Positions 57,077-64,000 of a stretch of 64,000 bases of DNA are shown one piece after another; position 1 is the stretch's first letter, and the number at the start of each line of letters is the position of its first letter. Below the pieces are notes generated by a model, which saw only the letters and a program-made list of their open reading frames with translations, ran no database searches and was not told the origin of the DNA. Origin of the DNA: an uncultured SAR86 cluster bacterium (GTDB lineage: Bacteria > Pseudomonadota > Gammaproteobacteria > Magnimaribacterales > D2472); assembly GCA_902608115.1 (NCBI GenBank), contig CACLMT010000001.1, positions 1-64,000 of the forward strand, read 5' to 3'. Both the position numbers and the translations under genes were made by a program.

Positions 57077-57660
57077 TTTTGGTTAATTTCTAAAATATTT
57101 CTTTTTAAGTTTTTTAAGTTTTTGTTGTGAATGGTATAAGAGTATTTCTTATTGTCTATTTGAACAACCTCATTCAGAACTTTTTCCTTTGTTCCCTTCA
57201 TTAATAAAAATTTGCCGCTTTGTTTTAGGAGGTGCTCTGATAGTGAGATTATTTTTTGTGTTTTGGCAAGAGCCCTGGCTGTTATAACATCAAAAGGACC
57301 TAAGTTTGTTGTGTTTTCTTCTACTGCTTTATCATAAATCTCTGCGTTTTTGAGGTTTAATAATTTTATTGTTTTTTTTATAAAATACGCTTTTTTGTTG
57401 TTTTTTTCTGACATAACCACATGTGTGTTTGGTTGGTGTATAGCTATAATCATGCCGGGGAAACCAGCCCCGCTTCCAATATCAAGTATTATGTTGGTAT
57501 TTTGGGTGTGAGTAAGGATTGTTTGTGAGTCCTGAACATCTGATTTTAAAATGTCTTCTTTTAGCTTCCTGCCTGTTATGTTATGGGTGGCATTAAATTT
57601 AACAACCTCTTTTACAAACCGCGCTATAAGGTTTTTTTGGTTTGGTGTTGTTTTAATAAT
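57073..57660 (-). CDS. rsmG: 16S rRNA m7G527 methyltransferase, no canonical start codon
   Basis: About 195 residues in one open frame. The N-terminal region aligns with E. coli RsmG ([16 protein letters not shown], then [16 protein letters not shown]), followed by the SAM motif [17 protein letters not shown] and [10 protein letters not shown]. The frame contains no ATG, GTG or TTG before the internal ATG at 57453, which would cut off the methyltransferase motif. An ATT at 57660, or the next at 57657, follows an AAAGG sequence 6-9 bases upstream, so an ATT start is proposed. A nearby sequence error is the alternative. Confidence 0.82.
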   Translation of the reverse strand: MIKTTPNQKNLIARFVKEVVKFNATHNITGRKLKEDILKSDVQDSQTILTHTQNTNIILDIGSGAGFPGMIIAIHQPNTHVVMSEKNNKKAYFIKKTIKLLNLKNAEIYDKAVEENTTNLGPFDVITARALAKTQKIISLSEHLLKQSGKFLLMKGTKEKVLNEVVQIDNKKYSYTIHNKNLKNLKRNILEINQK

Positions 57661-59476
57661 TTTTAACCTTTGTTTTTTTTATTTTTTTTATATTAATCGC
57701 TATGACATTAACAGCTGCTGGGGTTACGCCTTCAAGTCTACTGGCCTGACCAAGTGTTGAGGGTTGGCTTTTGGAAAGTTTTTCAATAACCTCATTAGAC
57801 AACCCGTTTATTTTTGAAAAATTTGTATTTTGAGGTATTTTTGTTTGTTCATTTTTTTTAGAATTTTCTACTTCTTTTTTTTGTTTTTTTATATAGCCGC
57901 TATATTTTATTTCGTTTGAGGCTCGGTCAAGCATTTTGCTTTCGTCTTTTTTAAGATTAATTTGGTTTTTAATTGTTTGGGTGTTCATGTCTGTCCTTTT
58001 GAGGGCATCTAAACATGGGATTGTTTTTTTATTATAAAAAATTTTCTTGTTTTTAATGTTGTTTAGGAAGGTATTATATTTGTTTTCCTCTTCTTTATAT
58101 TTGTCATAGGTTTTATTGTCGACCAGTCCTATTTTGTTAGCTTTGCTGGTTAGCCTTTGTCTTGCGTTGTCCTGGGATAACATAAGCCTATACTCGGCCC
58201 TGCTTGTAAACATTCTGTATGGTTCGGTGACTCCGTGCAAAGTAAGGTCATCTATTAAAACGCCTATATATGCTTCACTTCTTAAAAAAATTATTGGCTC
58301 TTTTTTTAATATTTCTTGTCCCGCATTAATTCCAGCCACCAAGCCCTGGGCAGCCGCCTCTTCATAGCCGGTTGTTCCGTTGATTTGACCAGCCAAATAA
58401 AGGTTTTTAAAAAATTTTGTTTCAAGGGTTTGATTGAGAGATCTTGGGTCTATGAAATCATACTCGACTGCATATCCATACTCATCTATTTCGCTATTTT
58501 CCAAACCTTTGATTGATTTTATAAATTGTTTTTGTACTTTTTTTGGGAGGCTGGTTGATATTCCATTCGGATAAACAAGGTCTTTTTTTAACCCCTCTGG
58601 TTCTATAAAGATTTGATGGCTTTCTTTGTGTTTAAATTTGTTTATTTTGTCTTCAATGGATGGACAGTATCTCGGACCAATCCCTAATATTTGACCAGAA
58701 TACATAGCTGATAGGTGGGTGTTTTTTTTAATAATTTGGTGGGTTAGTGGGTTGGTTCTGGTTATATAGCAGGATATTTGTGGAAGGTGTTTTTTTGGTG
58801 GGTTAAGCAGAGACATTGCTGGGGGTGGTACGTCCCCTGGTTGTTCTTCCATGGTTTTTATATTAATGCTTGACATTTTTATTCTTGCTGGGGTTCCTGT
58901 TTTTAGCCGACCCATGGGGAGTTTTAAGCTGTAGAGTTTTTTTGACAAAGGGATTGCGCTGTCATCCCCCACGCGGCCTCCGTATTTTTTGTCATCCCCT
59001 GTGTACATTACTCCGTTTAAGAATGTTCCTGTTGTTAGTATTAGTTTTTTTCCTTTTATTTTTTCACCTGAAGCCAATAAAACCCCATCAGCTTTTCCTT
59101 TGCTTGTTATTATGTCTACCACCTCGCCCTCAACTGTTGAAATATTACTAGCGGCTAAAATGTTTTGAATGGCTTTTTTATAAAGATCCCTGTCACATTG
59201 AACCCTTAGCGCCTGAACAGCAAAACCCTTGCGAGTATTAAGGGTTCTAAACTGAATCCCAGATTGGTCTGTTGCTTGTGGCATAATTCCGCCCAAAGCA
59301 TCAATCTCCCTAACTAGGTGAGACTTTCCCAACCCGCCTATTGCTGGGTTACATGACATTTGACCAATGGTGTTTTTTTTAAATGTGACCAAGCAGCATG
59401 TTAAGCCTTGGCGATAAATAGAATGGGCTGCTTCAACCCCAGCATGACCCCCACCTATTACTATTACATCAAACAT
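57653..59476 (-). CDS. mnmG: tRNA uridine-5-carboxymethylaminomethyl modification enzyme MnmG (GidA)
   Basis: About 607 residues from ATG 59476 (a TTG at 59482 also exists). FAD-binding [19 protein letters not shown] is at the start; [38 protein letters not shown]-type NADH site and [18 protein letters not shown] follow. With MnmE it modifies the wobble uridine of several tRNAs. The C-terminus is unusually lysine-rich ([11 protein letters not shown]) and overlaps the likely rsmG start. Confidence 0.95.
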   Translation of the reverse strand: MFDVIVIGGGHAGVEAAHSIYRQGLTCCLVTFKKNTIGQMSCNPAIGGLGKSHLVREIDALGGIMPQATDQSGIQFRTLNTRKGFAVQALRVQCDRDLYKKAIQNILAASNISTVEGEVVDIITSKGKADGVLLASGEKIKGKKLILTTGTFLNGVMYTGDDKKYGGRVGDDSAIPLSKKLYSLKLPMGRLKTGTPARIKMSSINIKTMEEQPGDVPPPAMSLLNPPKKHLPQISCYITRTNPLTHQIIKKNTHLSAMYSGQILGIGPRYCPSIEDKINKFKHKESHQIFIEPEGLKKDLVYPNGISTSLPKKVQKQFIKSIKGLENSEIDEYGYAVEYDFIDPRSLNQTLETKFFKNLYLAGQINGTTGYEEAAAQGLVAGINAGQEILKKEPIIFLRSEAYIGVLIDDLTLHGVTEPYRMFTSRAEYRLMLSQDNARQRLTSKANKIGLVDNKTYDKYKEEENKYNTFLNNIKNKKIFYNKKTIPCLDALKRTDMNTQTIKNQINLKKDESKMLDRASNEIKYSGYIKKQKKEVENSKKNEQTKIPQNTNFSKINGLSNEVIEKLSKSQPSTLGQASRLEGVTPAAVNVIAINIKKIKKTKVKNY

Positions 59477-59686
59477 ATACAAACAAAGTTATATAACAAC
59501 AATATACTATTGTTGTTATTATTAGGGGCGTGTTATTTTGTGAATAACCCACAAAACAACCAGCGCCATAAAGTTAGTTCAGTATAATAACTTATGTAAA
59601 CGATACCTAAAAACCTGTTTTCATATTTGCAATAAGGTGTGGACAAAAAAAGGGGTTATTTTAACCACAACAAGCTAACAATTTTT
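59477..59686. other. mnmE-mnmG intergenic region, possible replication-related site
   Basis: About 210 gene-free bases, very AT-rich. It contains a perfect 12-base inverted repeat with a 3-base spacer (59493-59504 and 59508-59519), two sequences one mismatch from the DnaA-box complement TGTGGATAA (59539-59547 and 59638-59646), and ttatgtaaa. Upstream of mnmG is the oriC position in E. coli. Strand composition also flips here. The flip direction is not that of a classical origin, so this is only a candidate. Confidence 0.35.
59493..59519. repeat. 12-base perfect inverted repeat upstream of mnmG
   Basis: ATAACAACAATA, spacer tac, then TATTGTTGTTAT. It sits 17 bases before the mnmG ATG on the minus strand. 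It could be a regulatory hairpin, a protein-binding palindrome, or part of an origin. It is not followed by a T-run in the mnmE direction. Confidence 0.6.
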
Positions 59687-60994
59687 CTACTTACCTATAC
59701 AAAAATCTTTAAAAATATCTCCAAGCAAATCATCGGGAAACTTAACACCAAGAAACTCATCAAAACAACCCCTGGCCACACGCAAGTCTTCCGCCGCCAA
59801 ATCAATGTTTTTTTCTTGTTTTATTTTTAACTCACATTCATTTAATTGTCTTAATGCGTTTTCAAACAAACTCAAATGACGGCCCCGGACAAGAAAAGTT
59901 TTTTTAGATTTAATTGGGCTTGATTTAATTGATTTTAAAATCAGGTTTTTTAAATCCTGGACACCCTCCCCAGTTTTAGCAGAAACCAAACAATTAAAAC
60001 CTTTGCCACCATCACCCCTATCTAACTTATTAAAAACAAACAAGTGGTTTTTGCCCCGGACAACCTCGGAAAAAACAGGCAAAAGGCTTTCGGTTGATCC
60101 ATCCAAAACAACCAAAACCAAATCAACCTCATCAACTTCCTTATTAGACAAATCGACGCCCTTTTGTTCTACCAAATCACCGGCGTCCCTAACACCCGCA
60201 GAGTCAACCAGTTCAAAACTTACGCTGTTATAAAACATTTCTGAGTCTATTAAGTCTCTGGTTGTACCGGGTGTGCTTGAAACCAAAGCCCTATCAAAAC
60301 CAAGCAAGCCATTAAACAGCGAAGACTTACCGGTGTTCGGAGGGCCAAAAAACAAAACTCGCCTTTTAGACATTTTTTTTGTAGAAACCAGACACGAATC
60401 TATTAAATCAACAACCCTGTTTTTAATACCTCTCAACCTTTCTCCAACACCACCCTCTTTTAAAAAATTATAATCTTCGTCAGAAAAATCAATACTACCC
60501 TCAACAAAAACCCTTAAAGAGTCAACCTCCTCTCCAACAGACCTAACCACCTCACTTAACTGACCAGACACAGCTGCGGCAGACAGCCTAGCTCTTTCAA
60601 CATCTTCAGAATGAATTAAATCTGCAACAGCCTCAACCTCATTTAAAAAAAGCTTGTTGTTTTCATAGGCAATTCTTGAAAACTCTCCAGGCTCAGCCTC
60701 CCTAAAACCCAAACTCAAAAAAGCAGAAGTCAAAGAACTGATCACAGCAAGACCCCCGTGACAAAAAACCTCCACAGAATCCTCTCCGGTAAAACTGTTT
60801 GGACTCCCATAATAAACAACAGAACACCTATCAATAACAACCCCGTCTAACACAAGGTTACGCAAACAAACTCTTCTGTTTTCTAAAATAGGCCTTTCTA
60901 ACAAAGCTGCAAAAACGTCTAGACAACCGTTACCTGAAAGCCTAAAAACAGCAAGAGCAGATTGGGCGACAGGTGTGGCTAAGGCAAAAATCAA
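59687..60994 (-). CDS. mnmE: tRNA modification GTPase MnmE (TrmE)
   Basis: 435 residues from a TTG start 2 bases after the yidC stop. N-terminal tetrahydrofolate domain (VDGVVIDRC..., GEDSVEVFCHGG), helical domain, and an inserted G domain: G1 FGPPNTGKSSLFNGLLG, G2 STPGTTRD, G3 DSAGVRD, G4 FNKLD. The C-terminus ends in the invariant CIGK. Partner of MnmG. Coding-strand composition is strongly G/T-rich, unlike the A/C-rich mnmG next to it. Confidence 0.96.
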   Translation of the reverse strand: MIFALATPVAQSALAVFRLSGNGCLDVFAALLERPILENRRVCLRNLVLDGVVIDRCSVVYYGSPNSFTGEDSVEVFCHGGLAVISSLTSAFLSLGFREAEPGEFSRIAYENNKLFLNEVEAVADLIHSEDVERARLSAAAVSGQLSEVVRSVGEEVDSLRVFVEGSIDFSDEDYNFLKEGGVGERLRGIKNRVVDLIDSCLVSTKKMSKRRVLFFGPPNTGKSSLFNGLLGFDRALVSSTPGTTRDLIDSEMFYNSVSFELVDSAGVRDAGDLVEQKGVDLSNKEVDEVDLVLVVLDGSTESLLPVFSEVVRGKNHLFVFNKLDRGDGGKGFNCLVSAKTGEGVQDLKNLILKSIKSSPIKSKKTFLVRGRHLSLFENALRQLNECELKIKQEKNIDLAAEDLRVARGCFDEFLGVKFPDDLLGDIFKDFCIGK

Positions 60995-60996
60995 AA

Positions 60997-62541
60997 CTAA
61001 CCCTCGTTAGTAGGAGCACCATACTTTTTATACATTGCTCGTTGTTGAACCAAAGAAATAGCACTATTAGCAATAGAATAAACAACCAAACCTGAGGGCA
61101 TAATTACAAAAATAGCCGCTATCATAAGAGGCATAACCTTCATTACCTGAGCCTGCATCGGGTCCATGCCCGGGGGTTGGGGGTTTAGTTGTTGAGTCAA
61201 ATACATCAAACCAGCAAAAACAACCGGCAAAATATAAAACGGATCCGGAGAGGACAAATCTTGAATCCAAAACAAAAATGGTTCATGCCGCAATTCAACG
61301 CTTTCCCTTAAACAAAAAAAGAACGCTATAAAAACAGGCATTTGCAACAACAATGGAAAACAACCACCAGCGGGGTTGATCCCTTCTTTTTTATATAAAG
61401 CCATCATCTCAGTTCCAAGCTTGGCTCGGTCATCTTTATAACGCTCCTGAGTTTCCTTTAATTTAGGCCCAACAGCTCTCATTTTTGCCATGCTTGAAAA
61501 ACCCTTAGCTGACAAAGGCCACAACAACATTTTAATTAAAAGGGTTAAAAGAATTATTGAAACACCCCAGTTTCCTGCAAATTGATTTATAAGGCTTAAC
61601 AACATTGTTAAAGGTTGTGCTAAAAACCAAAACCAACCCATATCAATTGAAAGTTCTAAATCAGACGCCCTGTTCATTAAATCAGACCTTATTTTTGGAC
61701 CAACAAAAATCCTATGCTCAACCTCAACAGGAGACAAAGTGTCATGACCCGAAGACATAACAGCCATAACATAAACTCCACCATTTTCTTTGGGCGGAAT
61801 TACAGTTAAGGTTTGCTCTCTGTCGGCTGGGGTTAAAATAGCAGCCATAAAATATTTTTGAATAAAAGCCAACCAACCGCCCCGCTGAACATACTCTACC
61901 CTTTCATCAACGTTTCTCAACCTTGAGTTTACATAGGGGTCGTCGGGCGTATTAAATGCAACCCCTGTATAAGAGCTATTTTCAAATATACCCCCCCTAG
62001 AGTCTAAAGGCTTTCCATCGGTTCTATACATAGCAATATAAGACGTCATTTTGCCGTCACCAATATCACCCAAATACTCATCAACAATTTTTAATTCATA
62101 ATCATCTTCTTTAAGTGAGATTGTTTTTTCAAAAAGACCATCTTTTGAAACTAATTTTACAGATGTCGGCTGTGTAGAAGAGACACTAAAATCAACCTCA
62201 TTATTGCTAAAACCACTACCTAAATAAAACTTAAAACCAGAATCATCAAAACCAAACACCCTTACACCCAACGAACCTTCTTTTTGTAAAAAAGTATATT
62301 CTTTTAAGCGCACCTCCCAAATACGTCCGGTCAAAGGGCTAATTTTTACAATTAGTTTTTTGTTTTCTATTTCAACAAAACCGCTGCTTTCTTGGGGTGG
62401 ATTGGCTTGATCCTCTTTAATCTGCTCTATATAAGAAGACTCAGCAAGCTCTTGTTTCTGTTTTGACTCTTGGTTCCACGAGAAAAAAAGCATATAAGAG
62501 AACACCAAAACCAAAGCAATATAAAAAAATCTAAAATTCAT
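60997..62541 (-). CDS. yidC: Membrane protein insertase YidC
   Basis: 514 residues. N-terminal membrane anchor (about 3-20), a large periplasmic beta domain (about 60-310), then five helices with LMNRASDLELSIDMGWFWFL, PKLKETQERYKDDRAKLGTE and CFPLLLQMPVFIAFFFCLRE. Inserts proteins into the inner membrane with or without Sec. One-base overlap with yidD upstream. Confidence 0.96.
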   Translation of the reverse strand: MNFRFFYIALVLVFSYMLFFSWNQESKQKQELAESSYIEQIKEDQANPPQESSGFVEIENKKLIVKISPLTGRIWEVRLKEYTFLQKEGSLGVRVFGFDDSGFKFYLGSGFSNNEVDFSVSSTQPTSVKLVSKDGLFEKTISLKEDDYELKIVDEYLGDIGDGKMTSYIAMYRTDGKPLDSRGGIFENSSYTGVAFNTPDDPYVNSRLRNVDERVEYVQRGGWLAFIQKYFMAAILTPADREQTLTVIPPKENGGVYVMAVMSSGHDTLSPVEVEHRIFVGPKIRSDLMNRASDLELSIDMGWFWFLAQPLTMLLSLINQFAGNWGVSIILLTLLIKMLLWPLSAKGFSSMAKMRAVGPKLKETQERYKDDRAKLGTEMMALYKKEGINPAGGCFPLLLQMPVFIAFFFCLRESVELRHEPFLFWIQDLSSPDPFYILPVVFAGLMYLTQQLNPQPPGMDPMQAQVMKVMPLMIAAIFVIMPSGLVVYSIANSAISLVQQRAMYKKYGAPTNEG

Positions 62542-62750
62542 TATTTAACCTCATCAATCCCACCTTGGGACCAAGGACCACATTTTACAATTCTAACCAA
62601 AGAATAATAACCCCCAATCAAAGCACCATGCTTTAAAATACTTAATTTCGCATACTCTGAACAGGTTGGGTGAAACCTACAATTATCACCAAACAAAAAA
62701 CTCAAACGCTTTTGGTAAAAACTAATTATATAAAGCAAAACTTTTTTCAT
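62541..62750 (-). CDS. yidD: Membrane protein insertion efficiency factor YidD
   Basis: 69 residues with the family core CRFHPTCSEYAKLSILKHGA and KCGPWSQGGIDEV. Membrane-associated helper of YidC. Normal length and position between rnpA and yidC, except that an unrelated small ORF lies between it and rnpA here. Confidence 0.95.
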   Translation of the reverse strand: MKKVLLYIISFYQKRLSFLFGDNCRFHPTCSEYAKLSILKHGALIGGYYSLVRIVKCGPWSQGGIDEVK

Positions 62751-62786
62751 ATATTACAAGACTGTAAAATCAGCCATTGTTATCTC

Positions 62787-63011
62787 CTAATGTATTGTTA
62801 TGTCTAAATTTAGGGACAACCTCATCTGCTCACTATAACCCCTATGTAAAGATGCATAAGTTCCATCATCCTCTTTGTGTAAAATCTCAAAGTAAACTTC
62901 AGCATCATCATCATCAGGTACATGAAGCACAACGCGATCTCCACACTCTGCACACTCAACATCATATTGGCATGAGAATTTAAATTGTCTATGTTCACAT
63001 TTTGTTTTCAT
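62787..63011 (-). CDS. Small zinc-ribbon-like protein of unknown function
   Basis: 74 residues, not recognised. Four cysteines and two histidines sit in the first 25 residues (KCEHRQFKFSC then VECAECGDRVVLHV), suggesting metal binding. After this comes an acidic stretch DDDDAEVYFEILHKEDD. It lies where rnpA and yidD are normally adjacent. Strand and spacing agree with the operon, but the ribosome site is weak. Confidence 0.55.
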   Translation of the reverse strand: MKTKCEHRQFKFSCQYDVECAECGDRVVLHVPDDDDAEVYFEILHKEDDGTYASLHRGYSEQMRLSLNLDITIH

Positions 63012-63058
63012 TTTTTTATCTCATTATCAAGAACATATTTCATTTCGCATTTGAAATG

Positions 63059-63346
63059 CTAATGATCTGTTTTTTTAAACCCTTGCAAAACTGATGACAT
63101 GTTTTCATCAATATAACTAAAGCCCTTTTCTAAAAAACCAGAGCGCAAAACCACTAAAAAACCAGGGCCTAGTTTATTTTTTTTAAAAACCTCTTTAACC
63201 CAACGTTTAGCTTTGTTTCTTTTGGTGGCTAAAGGGAATTGGTTTTTTTTTATAATAATTTTTAAAGTTTTTGAAAGGGATTCCTTGTCAAAAAAAATAG
63301 AAACCTCTTTTGATTGAAAGATTTTTTTAGAAGTATTCAGAACCAA
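63059..63346 (-). CDS. rnpA: Ribonuclease P protein component
   Basis: 95 residues from a TTG start just after the rpmH stop. The conserved RNR-type stretch is ATKRNKAKRWVKEVFK, and the C-terminal part ends FLVVLRSGFLEKGF and a short helix. Protein cofactor of the RNase P ribozyme for tRNA 5' maturation. Somewhat shorter than E. coli RnpA. Confidence 0.9.
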   Translation of the reverse strand: MVLNTSKKIFQSKEVSIFFDKESLSKTLKIIIKKNQFPLATKRNKAKRWVKEVFKKNKLGPGFLVVLRSGFLEKGFSYIDENMSSVLQGFKKTDH

Positions 63347-63352
63347 ATAAAA

Positions 63353-63487
63353 CTATGCTGTTAAAGTTTTTCTACCTTTTTTTCTTCTGTTTGCAATTAT
63401 TGCACGACCAGCCTTGGTAGCCATGCGCGCCCTAAAACCATGGTTTCTTTTTCGTTTCAGTGTGCTGGGTTGAAATGTTCTCTTCAT
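63353..63487 (-). CDS. rpmH: Ribosomal protein bL34
   Basis: 44 residues: starts [20 protein letters not shown] and ends [11 protein letters not shown], the near-invariant L34 pattern. Rich in Arg and Lys, part of the 50S subunit. It is the first gene of the leftward rpmH-rnpA-yidD-yidC-mnmE block and lies opposite dnaA. Confidence 0.98.
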   Translation of the reverse strand: MKRTFQPSTLKRKRNHGFRARMATKAGRAIIANRRKKGRKTLTA

Positions 63488-63510
63488 TTGTTACTCAAAA
63501 ATAGGTTTGA

Positions 63511-63516
63511 ATTATA
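63511..63516 (-). promoter_or_regulatory. Candidate rpmH -10 element
   Basis: On the minus strand this reads TATAAT, a perfect sigma-70 -10 hexamer, 23 bases before the rpmH ATG. A 16-base spacer separates it from TTCCAA, which is a weak -35. It would drive the rpmH operon. Confidence 0.4.
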
Positions 63517-63578
63517 GAACATTGGCTACGAATTGGAAGAAAAACAGGATAAAATTAAACACAACGTATACCCACAGC

Positions 63579-63587
63579 TTATCCACA
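63579..63587 (+). promoter_or_regulatory. DnaA box
   Basis: TTATCCACA, exact consensus for the DnaA binding site, about 75 bases upstream of the dnaA start. Confidence 0.7.
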
Positions 63588-63662
63588 AAAAATACATATG
63601 CTTATGCTGTAGATATCTTGTTGGTTTTTGTTAGACTAACTTTTCAACAGGAGATATTTGAA

Positions 63663-64000
63663 TTGAAATTTTGGTCAGAGTGCACAGACAAACTTGAGGC
63701 AACCCTTTCACAAGAAGAGTTCAATACCTGGATAAGACCCCTTAAAGCACAAATCAATAAAAAAGATCTTGAAATAACTGCGCCAAACGACTTTGTTTTA
63801 AATTATGTAGAAGAAAACCTGGGCGAAACAATTAAAAGCTTGGTTAATAATTCAGACAAGTCGCTTAATGTAAAGTTTAAAATATTAAATAAATCAACAT
63901 TTGTCGAAAAATTAAATATCTCAGAAGATAATACTATTGGTTTGGTCCAATCTTTTACTTTTGATGCGTTTGTTGAGGGAAAATCAAACCACATGGCGCT
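63663..64000 (+). CDS. dnaA: Chromosomal replication initiator DnaA, N-terminal part
   Basis: About 112 residues are visible before the window ends. TTG start with aggaga 8 bases upstream. Domain I has FWSECTDKLEATLSQEEFNT and WIRPLKA, a typical DnaA beginning. The start of the AAA+ domain is FTFDAFVEGKSNHMA. Binds DnaA boxes and opens the origin. A short linker domain II is expected from the visible length. Confidence 0.95.
   Translation, partial: MKFWSECTDKLEATLSQEEFNTWIRPLKAQINKKDLEITAPNDFVLNYVEENLGETIKSLVNNSDKSLNVKFKILNKSTFVEKLNISEDNTIGLVQSFTFDAFVEGKSNHMA

Larger units (their letters stand above)
63488..63662. other. rpmH-dnaA intergenic region with a DnaA box
   Basis: About 175 bases between divergent rpmH and dnaA. 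It has one perfect DnaA box TTATCCACA at 63579-63587, preceded by the related cccacag, and AT-rich flanks. In many gammaproteobacteria this interval is the dnaA promoter and sometimes oriC. A single perfect box is few for an origin, so autoregulation of dnaA is equally likely. Confidence 0.5.

Noticed and set aside
59493-59519. Rho-independent terminator of mnmE
   Set aside because: The stem is pure AT/CA with no GC-rich base and no T-run follows in the direction of mnmE transcription.

Overview
The window looks like part of the chromosome of a low-GC marine gammaproteobacterium, possibly a SAR86-type organism (that assignment is an inference). Support comes from the conserved order dnaA / rpmH-rnpA-yidD-yidC-mnmE-mnmG-rsmG-parA-parB-atpIBEFHAGDC-glmU-glmS, from gammaproteobacterial blocks such as argS-SPOR-yggS-proC-yggT-metX-metW-rdgB-hemW and thiG-thiS-rpoH, and from compact, AT-rich, heavily overlapping genes. 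TTG and GTG starts are common. No tRNA, rRNA, insertion sequence or CRISPR array was seen. No stretch over 300 bases lacks a gene. The largest gaps are about 59477-59686, 34239-34433 and 63488-63662.

Layout. 1-6557 (+): end of argS, a SPOR protein, PLP homeostasis, proline and methionine synthesis, nucleotide clean-up and hemW. 6546-9042 (-): trmB, thiG, thiS, rpoH. 9095-14504: cysQ, an HAD nucleotidase, two exported phosphatases, a dienoyl-CoA isomerase with a 54-residue partner ORF, and yaaA. 14543-19029: a TRAP transporter whose permeases and binding protein flank lipA and lipB. 18993-24174: uvrD, a HexR-type regulator, then a prolyl 4-hydroxylase divergent from a Skp1-type GlcNAc transferase and a MazG protein. 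24233-36790: lipid and membrane genes (acyltransferase, pssA, psd, desaturase-like hydroxylase, SMR and Nramp transporters), hydrolases, and a second oxygenase divergent from a GT39 enzyme.

37361-45555 is an accessory island next to glmS and the most unusual part of the window. Ten copies of the last codons of glmS (Val-Thr-Val-Glu-stop or close variants), all in glmS orientation, separate small cargo units. The cargo includes secreted proteins, small membrane proteins, an aldo-keto reductase, a flavin-enzyme-like protein and a restriction-modification cluster. The copies differ largely at synonymous positions and carry hybrid flanking arms. This suggests serial site-specific integration at the glmS 3' end by a mobile cassette system whose recombinase is not in the window.

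45538-63487 (-) is the cell-wall precursor, ATP synthase, chromosome partition, tRNA modification and membrane insertion block. dnaA begins at 63663 (+) and runs off the end.

Caution on sequence quality: five genes between 34.4 and 47.4 kb, including the normally essential glmS, each carry a single-base frameshift at an A/T homopolymer, and a 68-base inverted duplication lies in the same area. Sequencing or assembly error is the simplest explanation for the frameshifts.
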